Both the position numbers and the translations under genes were made by a program. DNA of 39,526 bases from NCBI GenBank assembly GCA_001871445.1, contig MNVD01000010.1, positions 1-39,526 of the forward strand, read 5' to 3'. Positions 16,240-25,875 of the stretch are shown piece by piece. Numbering within the stretch: the stretch's first letter is position 1; every line of letters starts with the position of its first letter. The notes under the pieces are model-generated. The model did not search any database. It worked only from the letters and a program-made list of their open reading frames with translations, and had not been told where the DNA came from. This DNA is from Candidatus Magasanikbacteria bacterium CG1_02_41_34. GTDB lineage: Bacteria; Patescibacteriota; Patescibacteriia; Magasanikbacterales; UBA922.

Positions 16240-17739
16240 ATGCCAGTCAACCTCATGAAACAATCCATCTTTGTCAATAAACAGACAGCCTGGCTACTAA
16301 GTCTTTTCTTTGCATTACGCATTGCATCTTTTCTCCTCATGGGGCATGCAATCATCCAAGGAATTCTTGTCTTTGGTGTTATCATGATTTTTGCTGTCTT
16401 ATATTTTCTCGAAACGCACTATGGATGGTATTTACTTCTTGGGGAATTCTTTTTAGGTGGGTCAGGGAGTTTTCTTGAATTTTTTGGATTGTCCATTAGA
16501 TCTCTTCTTTTGATCACGTTTCTTTTCCTCTGGATTGTACAACACATCGTACAAAAAAAGAGACGTTTTCGTCTTCGTATAGATCATAAAATCGGATATG
16601 CACTCCTGGTATTTGGTGCGTTTGTCATCTTTGCGGCAGGGAGGGGTATATACCTAGGACACGGATTCACACAAGTCATGCGTGATGTGATTCCGTTTAC
16701 ATATTTTGTCCTCTTGTTGCCTTTTTATCACTATTTCTATAAAGAAAAAACGCAAGAATATTTTGTTCGGTTATTGTTTGTATTTTTACTTGGTAGTGCA
16801 CTCTTTTCACTTATTACGTTTTTCATTTACTCGAGTGGCCTTGGTGTCATACATGATACATTTTACACCTGGTTTCGAGATGTCGCCATGGGAAAAATTA
16901 CCGATGTAGGCCATGGTTTTTTTCGTATTGTAACACCTGAACATCTGCTCATAGTACCATCTGTTCTCATGATATCATCTCTCCTCATGCGTGATGAAAA
17001 ACATCATCGCAACTGGTATGTTTTTTTGGCCCTTGGTCTCTTGATACTTGTTCTTGAACTTTCACGAACCTATCTACTTGCACTCTTTGTGGGGATGATC
17101 GTATTGAAATACACACACGACACTGTAAACTGGATAAAAGTTTCTGCTATGAACCTCGCTATATTTCTTGCGTTATTCGTAAGCATGAGTCTTCTGGCAA
17201 GTGGATTTTCCACCACAGGGCTTGGTCTTCTTGGTTTGCGTTTTGCTGGAATTGCCCAACCAGTTCTCGAAACCAGTGCATACACACGTGCAGCACTTTT
17301 GAAACCAATCAGTCAGATCATCATGCAGCATCCATTTTTTGGCAATGGTCTCGGGGCAACTATTACATTCATGAATCCAGACACCTTTCAATTTGTAACT
17401 ACAGGACAATTTGATTGGGGATATCTGGAGCTTCTTGCTGAATTTGGCGCGTTCGGAGTACTGTCGCTCTTGTTCTTGCTTATGCTTGTGGGATATGAAC
17501 TAATACAAAAAATAGCCACGTTGTCGGACTATCATGATTTTTATGTGGGACTTTTTGGTGGATTCGTAGCACTGTTGGTAATGACTGTCACGGCGCCAGT
17601 ACTCTTTCATATACTTGGTATACTGTATTTTGTACTTATTTTATCATTTGTAATGAAACCAATCACCGTGTTTGATGAAACACTTACACTCATATATCGC
17701 ATTTTTAATCGCTCGAAAGATGATGCTTCTTCTGAATAA
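16240..17739 (+). CDS. O-antigen ligase/polymerase-like membrane protein (Wzy_C family)
   Basis: 499 residues with about 12 membrane helices. A large extracytoplasmic loop (about residues 345-395) carries HPFFGNGLGATITFMNPDTF and then GQFDWGYLELLAEFGAFGVLSLL, the pattern of WaaL/Wzy_C proteins that ligate or polymerise lipid-linked oligosaccharides. The neighbouring flippase and two glycosyltransferases support a role in a surface glycan. An ATG 15 bp downstream (MKQSIF) is an alternative start. Its last 35 bp overlap the end of the convergent GT2 gene. Confidence 0.85.
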   Translation: MPVNLMKQSIFVNKQTAWLLSLFFALRIASFLLMGHAIIQGILVFGVIMIFAVLYFLETHYGWYLLLGEFFLGGSGSFLEFFGLSIRSLLLITFLFLWIVQHIVQKKRRFRLRIDHKIGYALLVFGAFVIFAAGRGIYLGHGFTQVMRDVIPFTYFVLLLPFYHYFYKEKTQEYFVRLLFVFLLGSALFSLITFFIYSSGLGVIHDTFYTWFRDVAMGKITDVGHGFFRIVTPEHLLIVPSVLMISSLLMRDEKHHRNWYVFLALGLLILVLELSRTYLLALFVGMIVLKYTHDTVNWIKVSAMNLAIFLALFVSMSLLASGFSTTGLGLLGLRFAGIAQPVLETSAYTRAALLKPISQIIMQHPFFGNGLGATITFMNPDTFQFVTTGQFDWGYLELLAEFGAFGVLSLLFLLMLVGYELIQKIATLSDYHDFYVGLFGGFVALLVMTVTAPVLFHILGILYFVLILSFVMKPITVFDETLTLIYRIFNRSKDDASSE

Positions 17740-18403
17740 TCGCTGTAGCATCTTCGTATTTTTTTACTTTGGAAACAATCCCCGGTAGCCATTTGAACGG
17801 TGCATGATATGCGATACGTGGTAACCATTGACTCACGGTTCCCCCACTCTCAAAACGGAACAGATATTCATCTATCCATACACCACTTTTCCCTGCTTCC
17901 ATCAACGATAAAAAGAAATCCCAATCTTGAAATTTTTGGATTGATTCATCCCAAACAATAACCGCATCGCGTCGAATAAGACTCGTCGTGTGAATATAAT
18001 TTCTCTGCTGAAGTGTTACTGTATTGAATGCCTGTGCTGGCATTTTTTTCTTGCCAAAATAAACATTGCTGTAAGAAAAACTTGAAGTTTCATGTTGTTC
18101 CAAAGCCTGTACCATCTTTTCAAGCATGTCAGAATTTGCGATGACATCCGCATCCCAAAAAATAACAAACTCACCTTTGGCATGCTTAAAACCAGTATTC
18201 CTTGCTGCCGGTGCACCTGCATTTTTTTGTCGAAAAATTTGAAATGAAAACGGAAATAAAGATACATCTAACGTAATGAGTGGTGTACTTCCATCATCAA
18301 CAAGTATAACCTCAATATCTTTGTATGTCTGAGCCTTCAGAGATATTAATGATTGGTGCAAAACATCACTTCGATTGTATACAGGAATAATAACACTAAT
18401 CAT
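17705..18403 (-). CDS. Family 2 glycosyltransferase
   Basis: 232 residues. GT-A fold with MISVIIPVYNRSDVLHQSLISLKAQTYKDIEVILVDDGS at the N terminus, AGAPAARNTGFKHAKGEFVIFWDADV with the metal-binding DxD-like DAD (about 93-95), and a QKFQDWDFFL acceptor-side motif. It likely transfers a nucleotide-activated sugar to a lipid-linked glycan on the cytoplasmic face. It starts 3 bp after the GT4 gene, and its 3' end overlaps the ligase gene on the other strand by 35 bp. Confidence 0.93.
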   Translation of the reverse strand: MISVIIPVYNRSDVLHQSLISLKAQTYKDIEVILVDDGSTPLITLDVSLFPFSFQIFRQKNAGAPAARNTGFKHAKGEFVIFWDADVIANSDMLEKMVQALEQHETSSFSYSNVYFGKKKMPAQAFNTVTLQQRNYIHTTSLIRRDAVIVWDESIQKFQDWDFFLSLMEAGKSGVWIDEYLFRFESGGTVSQWLPRIAYHAPFKWLPGIVSKVKKYEDATAIIQKKHHLSSD

Positions 18404-18406
18404 ACA

Positions 18407-19552
18407 TTACTTTTCTTGAAGCCATGGATCGAGCATGTTTACTTGATTTTCCCAAACAAACTCTGTCTTGATGCGATCTTGAGCATTCTTTCCTAATTCG
18501 TCAGCATAGGATGTATTTTTGAGCATGTCCACAATAGTGTCAATCACACTCGGATCGCCCTGATAGAGGTCAACGAGAATCCCAGTCTCTGCATGAAGTA
18601 CTGCCTCCTCTACCCCCCCACTCTTTCCTGCTACAACAGGCAGTGCCGCTGCTGCAGCCTCGAGGAATACAAGTCCGAGCCCTTCTTCTCTTCCTTCATC
18701 TGGATGTGTGAGCAAAACAAACAGATCGGCAAGGTAGTAAAACTTTTTCAATTTATCGTGAGGGATTTCTCCTACATAGCGAACGATGTTTTGAAGATTA
18801 TTTTTTTGAACTTGTTCAAGAATATACTCTTTTTTTGGTCCGTCTCCAATGAGCATCCAAACAAGATGAGGTACTTGCTCAAGAATTTTTGGCATCATAC
18901 GAAGCAGATGAGGAAATCCTTTCCCTTCATCAAATCGCGATACCGTCAGTATGACTTGCTTGCCATGGAGTGCATAGGTATTTTTTAATTCTTCTATAAC
19001 AGCATTGCCTGGTGGCGTGAGAAATGTTTTTTCTGGGCATGGATACATGACAAGTGTACTTGATTCAAACTGAGGAAAGAGTTGAACGTATCTATTCTTG
19101 AGTGATTCACTATTAAAAATAATTTTTGTGGCATATTTTGATACCCCAGCAATCCGTTTTCTCTTCCATGACGATTTGCTGGCAGCAAGGAGATCTGTAC
19201 CATGTGAAAAAAGAAGAAATGGCACCTTGGTAAACTTGCTCGCAATACTTGCCGCATAGCCGACGGGCAAGACATGATGCACCATGATGAGTTCAATCTT
19301 TTCTTTCTTTACAATGCGCCATACTTGCCACACAAGACGAACCCATCGTGGCCATACGAATCTTGGAAAGAGTAGATTTTTTCGAATAATATAGTAAAGT
19401 TGTTTTTCATCCCATTCTTTCATGCCTTTCATTTTTGGAGCAAGTACTACTGTTTTTTTGGGATCAAGTGTATTGGCAAGATCATGTACATATGTCGCAA
19501 TACCACCAACTTGTGGTGGATATTCGAGTGTGATAATGAGTGTTTTTTTCAT
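18407..19552 (-). CDS. Family 4 glycosyltransferase
   Basis: 381 residues, GT-B fold. The N-terminal domain opens TLIITLEYPPQVGGIATYVHDLA; the C-terminal domain contains ILTVSRFDEGKGFPHLLRMMP, WMLIGDGPKKEYIL and the nucleotide-sugar motif HPDEGREEGLGLVFLEAAAAALPVVAGKSGGVEE, with the EX7E glutamates. It should be a retaining transferase in glycan assembly. It lies between the flippase (1-bp gap) and the GT2 (3-bp gap). Confidence 0.94.
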   Translation of the reverse strand: MKKTLIITLEYPPQVGGIATYVHDLANTLDPKKTVVLAPKMKGMKEWDEKQLYYIIRKNLLFPRFVWPRWVRLVWQVWRIVKKEKIELIMVHHVLPVGYAASIASKFTKVPFLLFSHGTDLLAASKSSWKRKRIAGVSKYATKIIFNSESLKNRYVQLFPQFESSTLVMYPCPEKTFLTPPGNAVIEELKNTYALHGKQVILTVSRFDEGKGFPHLLRMMPKILEQVPHLVWMLIGDGPKKEYILEQVQKNNLQNIVRYVGEIPHDKLKKFYYLADLFVLLTHPDEGREEGLGLVFLEAAAAALPVVAGKSGGVEEAVLHAETGILVDLYQGDPSVIDTIVDMLKNTSYADELGKNAQDRIKTEFVWENQVNMLDPWLQEK

Positions 19553-19553
19553 A

Positions 19554-20981
19554 TTATTTTCGAATCAATTGCAGTGCCTCTTTCAATTCTACCATACATA
19601 CAGAGCGTGTGAGGAAAAGCAATATTGGATATATGACTGCGCCGACAAGTATAGCATAGAAAAAATTGACTTGGGTATTCACGGCATACACCGCAAGAGC
19701 CATGCCTCCAGCTGAAAACAAAATTTGAAAAAATGTCTTTGCTATATAGCCATGTGATACATGTGTAATCTTTGGAACGATAAAATAGCCAAAGACTGTC
19801 AGCAGTACATTGCCAACGAGTGCGGCTACCGCAGCACCAGCCACACCGAGACGAGGAATCAAAATTATATTTAAAAATATATTTACTACCATTACTGTAC
19901 CGACTATAGCAGTCTGTGCTTTTTGTTTGTCACAGGCATTGAGAAATGCGCCAATCGGAAAACTCAGATATGAAAAAATGAGGCTGATAATCAAAATTTG
20001 AAGTGGCAGTACAGAAGGCAAATATTCATCTGTGTAGAGAAGAAGAACGATATCTTTGGAAAGTACGGCAATACCAAACGCAATCGGCATTGCAATAAGC
20101 AGTAAATACTTCACACCCTGCTCAAACACTTGCGAAAGCTTTTTTTTGTCGTGTGCAAAATATTCGCTAAACTTTGGATACAGCGCTGCGATGAGTGCGA
20201 GAGGGATGAATTGGAATGCGTATGTGATTTTGTATGGAATACTATAAAATCCAACTGCTTCGTTTCCCATCATTTTGGAAAGCAAAATAGAATCGATATA
20301 TGAATACACGCGCGCAAAGACAGCCGCAAGGGCAAACGGAATCGCAATACGTGCAATATGCTTTGCCACATCAGATTTGTACGATGGCTTAAGAGTAAGA
20401 TGATGTTTTATTTTGAGTATTGCAATAACAAATATCACGTTTGCTGCACTGGAGACGGTAAACGCAAAAATAAGGTAAATAAGTGGAAAACCTGCATACA
20501 AAAAAAACGTCCCCAAAATTAATGTAAGAAGCTGACTGCCAATAATACTCATTGCTTCGTATTTGAGCTCTCCTAGGGCTCTGAGTGACCCGTAGAGGGT
20601 AAGGTGGAGAGAATCAAGGAGCATCGTTACAGCCGAAAGATAGACAAGATGTCTTGTCTCTATATCGTACCCTATCAGATTGATCACTATCACTGCAGCA
20701 AGATAGCTGAGAAGCCCAAGTCCAATCTTGATTGACAAAATAGTACTAAGATATTCACCAAGTTTTTCTTTTGCTTTTGAAGATTCTCGAATAAAGACAT
20801 TTGTCAATCCAAGATCAACGAATACGACAAACACTGTGGTAAATGACAATGCAAAAAAATATGTCCCAGTACCAGATACCCCGATCTTCCTAGCAATGAG
20901 AGTGAAGTACGCAAAAGCAATGACTTTCTGAAACACAGAAGCCACAGTCATGAACAAAGTATTTTTTGCAGTAGAAGCCAT
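19554..20981 (-). CDS. Polysaccharide flippase (Wzx/PST, MOP superfamily)
   Basis: 475 residues and about 12-14 membrane helices. The start STAKNTLFMTVASVFQKVIAFAYFTLIARKIGVSGTGTYFFALSF is typical of oligosaccharide flippases, followed by GLTNVFIRESSKAKEKLGEYLSTILSIKIGL. The family moves lipid-linked oligosaccharides to the outer face of the membrane, where the ligase-like protein at 16240-17739 could use them. First gene of the flippase-GT4-GT2 operon, with a promoter about 20-50 bp upstream. Confidence 0.93.
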   Translation of the reverse strand: MASTAKNTLFMTVASVFQKVIAFAYFTLIARKIGVSGTGTYFFALSFTTVFVVFVDLGLTNVFIRESSKAKEKLGEYLSTILSIKIGLGLLSYLAAVIVINLIGYDIETRHLVYLSAVTMLLDSLHLTLYGSLRALGELKYEAMSIIGSQLLTLILGTFFLYAGFPLIYLIFAFTVSSAANVIFVIAILKIKHHLTLKPSYKSDVAKHIARIAIPFALAAVFARVYSYIDSILLSKMMGNEAVGFYSIPYKITYAFQFIPLALIAALYPKFSEYFAHDKKKLSQVFEQGVKYLLLIAMPIAFGIAVLSKDIVLLLYTDEYLPSVLPLQILIISLIFSYLSFPIGAFLNACDKQKAQTAIVGTVMVVNIFLNIILIPRLGVAGAAVAALVGNVLLTVFGYFIVPKITHVSHGYIAKTFFQILFSAGGMALAVYAVNTQVNFFYAILVGAVIYPILLFLTRSVCMVELKEALQLIRK

Positions 20982-21005
20982 GAAATCAATTCAAAATGCT
21001 TCTTC

Positions 21006-21034
21006 AGTATACGCTAGATTTAGCGAAGAAACAA
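21006..21034 (-). promoter_or_regulatory. Flippase operon promoter with an inverted repeat in the spacer
   Basis: On the minus strand TTGTTT (21034-21029), 17 nt, TATACT (21011-21006). The spacer contains CGCTA-AATC-TAGCG (21025-21012), a 5-bp inverted repeat that could be a repressor site or chance. Expected leader about 18 nt. Confidence 0.55.
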
Positions 21035-21037
21035 GAT

Positions 21038-21081
21038 TAAAAAAAAAACCTTGTCATACATAAAAATTATCGAGACAAGGT
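21038..21081 (-). terminator. Rho-independent terminator after the DUF5671 gene
   Basis: On the minus strand GACCTTGTC and GACAAGGT form an 8-bp stem (21081-21048) with an 18-nt loop, followed by about ten T. It separates the DUF5671 gene from the flippase promoter. Confidence 0.8.
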
Positions 21082-21105
21082 CTTCATTTTTATAGTGATT
21101 TTTTG

Positions 21106-22038
21106 CTATTTACTAATGGGCACTTCTGGGAATGCTTTATCGAGCAAGGGAGTATTTTTTGCAAAACAATATTCTCCTGCTGGATGTTGCCAATCTTTAC
21201 TTGCTATTGCACTCTCATCTTTTCGTGATGTATCTTCGGTATTGGTATCAAAAGTTGCACAAAGCATGTAGTTGTCTCCCTCACCGACTTTATATCCATA
21301 CTGATCACCAGTTGAAGGATCAACAAAATTGTTTATACTTTGATCATACGGTGAGGTAACTCTCAGTGCGTCTAATGACTCGGGAAGTACTTTATTTGTT
21401 GTATAATAAGATTCTATTTGATACTGAATAGACTGCAACGCAGAAACACGTTCATTATCCAGTCTTTGCAGACGTGCCTGTGTAGGAGAGCCAACAACAA
21501 AAAATGTAAGTACAATAAGCGCAACACTAACAACCGTGGTAGACCAGAGATAGATACTTCGTTTTTGCTTTGTAAGTCCATCTTTTATATCGAGAAGATA
21601 GTATGAAAAGACCAACGCAGCAACAGCAATAGTAGCGAGCGCTTTCAAAATAAATCTGCTCGAAATTTCACCTGAAAGAAATGTATTGACAATCATGATA
21701 AGCGTCACTATGACGATGATTGCTGCCACAAAAAGCGTCAGATACATGAGCCACTTTCGCATTTTGAACGCTTTTCTCTCTGGCTCTTTTGTATACATTT
21801 TTGCCAAAAATATTCTACTGCCTAGGAATACTGGCAGTGTAATAATGAGCATGGAGAGACCTGTACGGAGGATGCCACTAGAATAATCATAGCGCCACAT
21901 ATCAGCACTCACCTCAGGAAAGAGATAATTTATCAGCTGAAAGGTGACCATGAGGAAGGCAATTGCACTCAAGTAGAGTGTAATACTGCTGAGAAGATGA
22001 AGAAAAAAATCCTTTGCTCCTGTGTCATGCTGTGTCAT
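21106..22038 (-). CDS. DUF5671-type membrane protein with a C-terminal pseudopilin-like domain
   Basis: About 310 residues. The N-terminal part (about 5-190) has five membrane helices in the DUF5671 arrangement: AKDFFLHLLSSITLYLSAIAFLMVTFQLINYLFP, a WRYDYSSGILRTGLSMLIITLPVF helix and a final SYYLLDIKDG. After another helix, a soluble outer domain has a helix RLDNERVSALQSIQYQIESYYTTN, then LPESLDAL, DPSTGDQYGYKVG and a CysX-rich end, similar to the globular domain of type II secretion (GspG-type) pseudopilins. Function unknown. I start at the ATG at 22038; a GTG at 22074 overlapping the previous stop (GTGA) would add 12 residues. Confidence 0.75.
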   Translation of the reverse strand: MTQHDTGAKDFFLHLLSSITLYLSAIAFLMVTFQLINYLFPEVSADMWRYDYSSGILRTGLSMLIITLPVFLGSRIFLAKMYTKEPERKAFKMRKWLMYLTLFVAAIIVIVTLIMIVNTFLSGEISSRFILKALATIAVAALVFSYYLLDIKDGLTKQKRSIYLWSTTVVSVALIVLTFFVVGSPTQARLQRLDNERVSALQSIQYQIESYYTTNKVLPESLDALRVTSPYDQSINNFVDPSTGDQYGYKVGEGDNYMLCATFDTNTEDTSRKDESAIASKDWQHPAGEYCFAKNTPLLDKAFPEVPISK

Positions 22039-22070
22039 ATGGACAGAGTTAAGAAATAAGAAGGGAGAAA

Positions 22071-22646
22071 TCACTTTTTATGCGTCTGTAATTCAGTAGC
22101 CACTCCTTCCAATCTTTTCATATACAAGACGAGTGCATCGATTGTTTTTTTTATTCTTGAAAGATATTCATCTTTGCGAGTGACATTTCCCTTTTCGTCA
22201 AGAAATGTCTGTACATTGTCAAAACGAAGACTAAATGGGAGAAATATCATCCCTATTTCACTCAACACTGGCTGGATGTGCTCAATGAGTCGAGAGCCAC
22301 CAAGGATACCTGCTGAGACGGCCGCAACAATAACAGGCTTACCTCTATATGCATCATGCTCTTGATCTAGGAGTATTTTCAATTCTCCCGGATAGCCGTG
22401 ATTATATTCAGGACTCACAATAATAAATCCATCAGTTTTTGCTACGATATTTTTCCATACTTTTGTGTCATCATTTTCTTCCCATGGTGGAATAGTTCTT
22501 CCAGACAGATGATCCTTCACATCAACGAGCTCAATAGTAACATCCTCACGTGAAGCTATTTCTGTATACAAAAAGTTTGCAATATGTTCAGAGAGTCTTC
22601 CCTCTCTCGCTGTCCCAAGAAGAATTGTAATATGTAGTTTTTTCAT
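22071..22646 (-). CDS. NADPH-dependent FMN reductase family protein
   Basis: 191 residues, flavodoxin-like fold. The phosphate loop ILLGTAREGRLSEHIANFL (about 8-26) binds FMN phosphate; IIVSPEYNHGYPGELKILLDQ (about 75-95) is the family signature. Such enzymes reduce FMN, quinones or chromate using NAD(P)H. The specific substrate is unknown. Transcribed with the DUF5671 gene. Confidence 0.92.
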   Translation of the reverse strand: MKKLHITILLGTAREGRLSEHIANFLYTEIASREDVTIELVDVKDHLSGRTIPPWEENDDTKVWKNIVAKTDGFIIVSPEYNHGYPGELKILLDQEHDAYRGKPVIVAAVSAGILGGSRLIEHIQPVLSEIGMIFLPFSLRFDNVQTFLDEKGNVTRKDEYLSRIKKTIDALVLYMKRLEGVATELQTHKK

Positions 22647-22656
22647 ATATTAGAAG

Positions 22657-22665
22657 TATAGCAGA
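22657..22665 (-). promoter_or_regulatory. Extended -10 promoter of the FMN reductase gene
   Basis: On the minus strand TGCTATACT (22665-22657) is an extended -10 element without a clear -35. The start point would lie only a few bases before the ATG at 22646, so the message is nearly leaderless. Confidence 0.45.
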
Positions 22666-22712
22666 GTACACTACGATGAACTAGGGACTGATCTCAAATA
22701 TGTACATTAGAG

Positions 22713-22740
22713 TTAAAAAAATGGAGTATTAAAACTCCAT
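22713..22740 (-). terminator. Terminator overlapping the stop codon of the cysteine-rich gene
   Basis: On the minus strand ATGGAGT-TTTAAT-ACTCCAT (22740-22721) is followed by seven T. The left arm of the stem is the last two codons of the gene and the TAA stop lies in the loop. Confidence 0.75.
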
Positions 22741-22881
22741 TTCTTCGTCTTCTTCAAGTTCATCAATTTCTTCGATCTCATCGAGATCCCCTTGGATACA
22801 TTCACATGTACCACAGACATCACATCCTCCACAGATGAGACAGAGAGCTGACTCACAAGTAGGACATACTGCGTCGGTCAT
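22729..22881 (-). CDS. 50-residue cysteine-rich acidic-tailed protein
   Basis: A short reading frame with eight cysteines in its first 28 residues: C6, C9, C14, C17, C20, C23, C26 and C28, arranged as CxxC pairs (CPTC, CLIC, CDVC, CECI), followed by a tail of 20 residues that is more than half Glu or Asp. The layout suggests a zinc ribbon, zinc cluster or Fe-S binding domain; no family is recognised. Support for a real gene: its own promoter (TTGACG-18-TATACT), an in-frame ATG, and an intrinsic terminator that starts inside the last codons. It is monocistronic between atpC and the FMN reductase gene. Confidence 0.75.
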   Translation of the reverse strand: MTDAVCPTCESALCLICGGCDVCGTCECIQGDLDEIEEIDELEEDEEMEF

Positions 22882-22911
22882 AAATATATACTACATTGCT
22901 AATACTACAAA

Positions 22912-22941
22912 AGTATACGAAGGAACACCACTTCTCGTCAA
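22912..22941 (-). promoter_or_regulatory. Promoter of the cysteine-rich gene
   Basis: On the minus strand TTGACG (22941-22936), 18 nt, TATACT (22917-22912), directly after the atpC stop. The leader would be about 25 nt. Confidence 0.6.
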
Positions 22942-22956
22942 CATGCACTGTGGATA

Positions 22957-23373
22957 CTACTTCACGTCTCTGTACTTTTTTGCAACACCAATACGAGCTG
23001 TTTCTCGTTCTATCATAGCCTGAATACGAACAAAATCTACATCTGCAAGTGCATCTTTTTCTTTCATCATTTTTTCTGCTCGTGCTCGAGCGGCTTCCGC
23101 ACGTTCTACATCAATATCTTCCGCACGTTCAGATGTATCTGCCAGGAGGTAGACTTCAGAATTTGGTCTAATTTCTAAAATTCCTGTTGATACCGCAAGA
23201 TGAACAATTTGACCATTTTTGTGTACAAAAACAGCGCCTGGTACAAGTGTTGATACGAGTGGCGCATGATTTTCAAGAACTGTAATTTCCCCATCTCCTG
23301 TGGGGATAGTAACTTTTTCTATTTCGTCTTCGTATGTAACACCATTTGGTGTCACAATTTTGAAGGTAATCAT
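22957..23373 (-). CDS. atpC: ATP synthase F1 subunit epsilon
   Basis: 138 residues. The N-terminal beta-sandwich shows FKIVTPNGVTYEDEIEKVTIPTGDGEITVLENHAPLVSTLVPGAV, the hallmark of epsilon; the C-terminal helical hairpin (about 90-138) is Ala/Arg/Glu-rich. It links the rotor stalk to F1 and can inhibit ATP hydrolysis. It is last in the atp operon but separated from atpD by two non-ATPase genes. No intrinsic terminator is visible after it. Confidence 0.95.
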   Translation of the reverse strand: MITFKIVTPNGVTYEDEIEKVTIPTGDGEITVLENHAPLVSTLVPGAVFVHKNGQIVHLAVSTGILEIRPNSEVYLLADTSERAEDIDVERAEAARARAEKMMKEKDALADVDFVRIQAMIERETARIGVAKKYRDVK

Positions 23374-23381
23374 ATGTTAGA

Positions 23382-23696
23382 TTATTCGTTGATTTGTTGA
23401 ATGGAATCTATTTGTTCTCTTAATGCCTGTGCATAGCTTATGAATGTCGATTTGTATGAACTATCTGCAAATTTTGGAATTCTTTTCGATATAGCATCTT
23501 GAATTATATTTGCTAAGGCTTTCTCAGACATACCAGATATTTCAGTTCTCTGTTCTTGAGAAATTTTATTTAATATGGTTTGGGCAACCACCTCAGCGGA
23601 GACACTCCCGCATTCATTCAATGAATGGAATATATGGCTATCAAAAGCATTTGGATCACCTGGATATATATCAATTGTATGGTGCTTTTCTGACAT
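23382..23696 (-). CDS. Hypothetical 104-aa protein inside the atp operon
   Basis: A soluble, mostly helical protein of 104 residues with an N-terminal DIYPGDPNAFDSHIFHSLNECG and a helical remainder (SVSAEVVAQTILNKISQEQRTEI, SEKALANIIQDAISKRIPKF). No membrane helix, signal peptide or recognised motif. It sits 8 bp before atpC and 2 bp after the cyclophilin gene on the same strand, so it is co-transcribed with F1. It could be an ATPase-associated regulator, but nothing in the sequence proves that. Confidence 0.65.
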   Translation of the reverse strand: MSEKHHTIDIYPGDPNAFDSHIFHSLNECGSVSAEVVAQTILNKISQEQRTEISGMSEKALANIIQDAISKRIPKFADSSYKSTFISYAQALREQIDSIQQINE

Positions 23697-23698
23697 AA

Positions 23699-24415
23699 TT
23701 ATTTTACCAATTCAACGCTCTCCACCACAATAGGTATCAATGGTCGATCTTGTGGTCCTGTCGATACTTTTTCAATAGTTTCAACAACATTCATTCCTTC
23801 TACCACCTCACCAAAGTTTGTATGTTTTCCATTGAGCCACGGAGTTTCTGGAGCAGTAACTATGAAAAACTGTGATCCATTTGTATTTGGTCCAGCATTT
23901 GCCATAGCAAGGCTTCCACGAACAAGTGGTTCATCGTTAAATTCATCTTCAAATCGATAGTTTGGTCCACCCGTTCCCCACATCGCTACTTTACTATCAT
24001 CTTTTGAAAGCAAATCTCCTCCCTGAATCATGAAGTCTACAATGATACGATGAAATTTTGTTCCGTCGTACTCCCCTGCTTTTGCAAGATTGAGAAAATT
24101 ATTTACAGTCTTTGGAGATTTGTCTACAAACAATGCTACCGTAATATCTCCAAGATTAGTATGGAGTACGGCTCGTGAATATTCAATAGCAAGATCTTCT
24201 TGTCCATTGATTGTTCTGTTTGAATTTGTCATAGGTGGAAGTTCTGTTACAGTAGCACTTGGTGCTGCAGAAGATGATACTGGTTCTTCTATTACGACAT
24301 CACTTTGCTGATCCATTTCCTGATCATTCACAGGCAATGTTGTATGTTGTTGCTGTGGTATAGAGACACATCCTACACCGATAATAAGAAAAACAAGGGG
24401 AAGAAAAAATTTCAT
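23699..24415 (-). CDS. Cyclophilin-type peptidyl-prolyl isomerase, lipoprotein
   Basis: 238 residues. A lipoprotein signal (MKFFLPLVFLIIGVGC, lipobox VGC, Cys 16) is followed by a ~60-residue Ser/Thr/Pro/Glu-rich linker and a cyclophilin domain (about 80-238): FHRIIVDFMIQGGD with the catalytic Arg, GSLAMANAGPNTNGSQFFI and PWLNGKHTNFGEV with the substrate-pocket Trp. It should assist folding of exported proteins at the outer face of the membrane. Its place between atpD and atpC is unusual. Confidence 0.92.
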   Translation of the reverse strand: MKFFLPLVFLIIGVGCVSIPQQQHTTLPVNDQEMDQQSDVVIEEPVSSSAAPSATVTELPPMTNSNRTINGQEDLAIEYSRAVLHTNLGDITVALFVDKSPKTVNNFLNLAKAGEYDGTKFHRIIVDFMIQGGDLLSKDDSKVAMWGTGGPNYRFEDEFNDEPLVRGSLAMANAGPNTNGSQFFIVTAPETPWLNGKHTNFGEVVEGMNVVETIEKVSTGPQDRPLIPIVVESVELVK

Positions 24416-24449
24416 AATTCAATATATTGAGAAGACTCTGCATCGAAAC

Positions 24450-25859
<1,410 letters not shown>

Positions 25860-25875
25860 TTACGAGTTTATGTTG

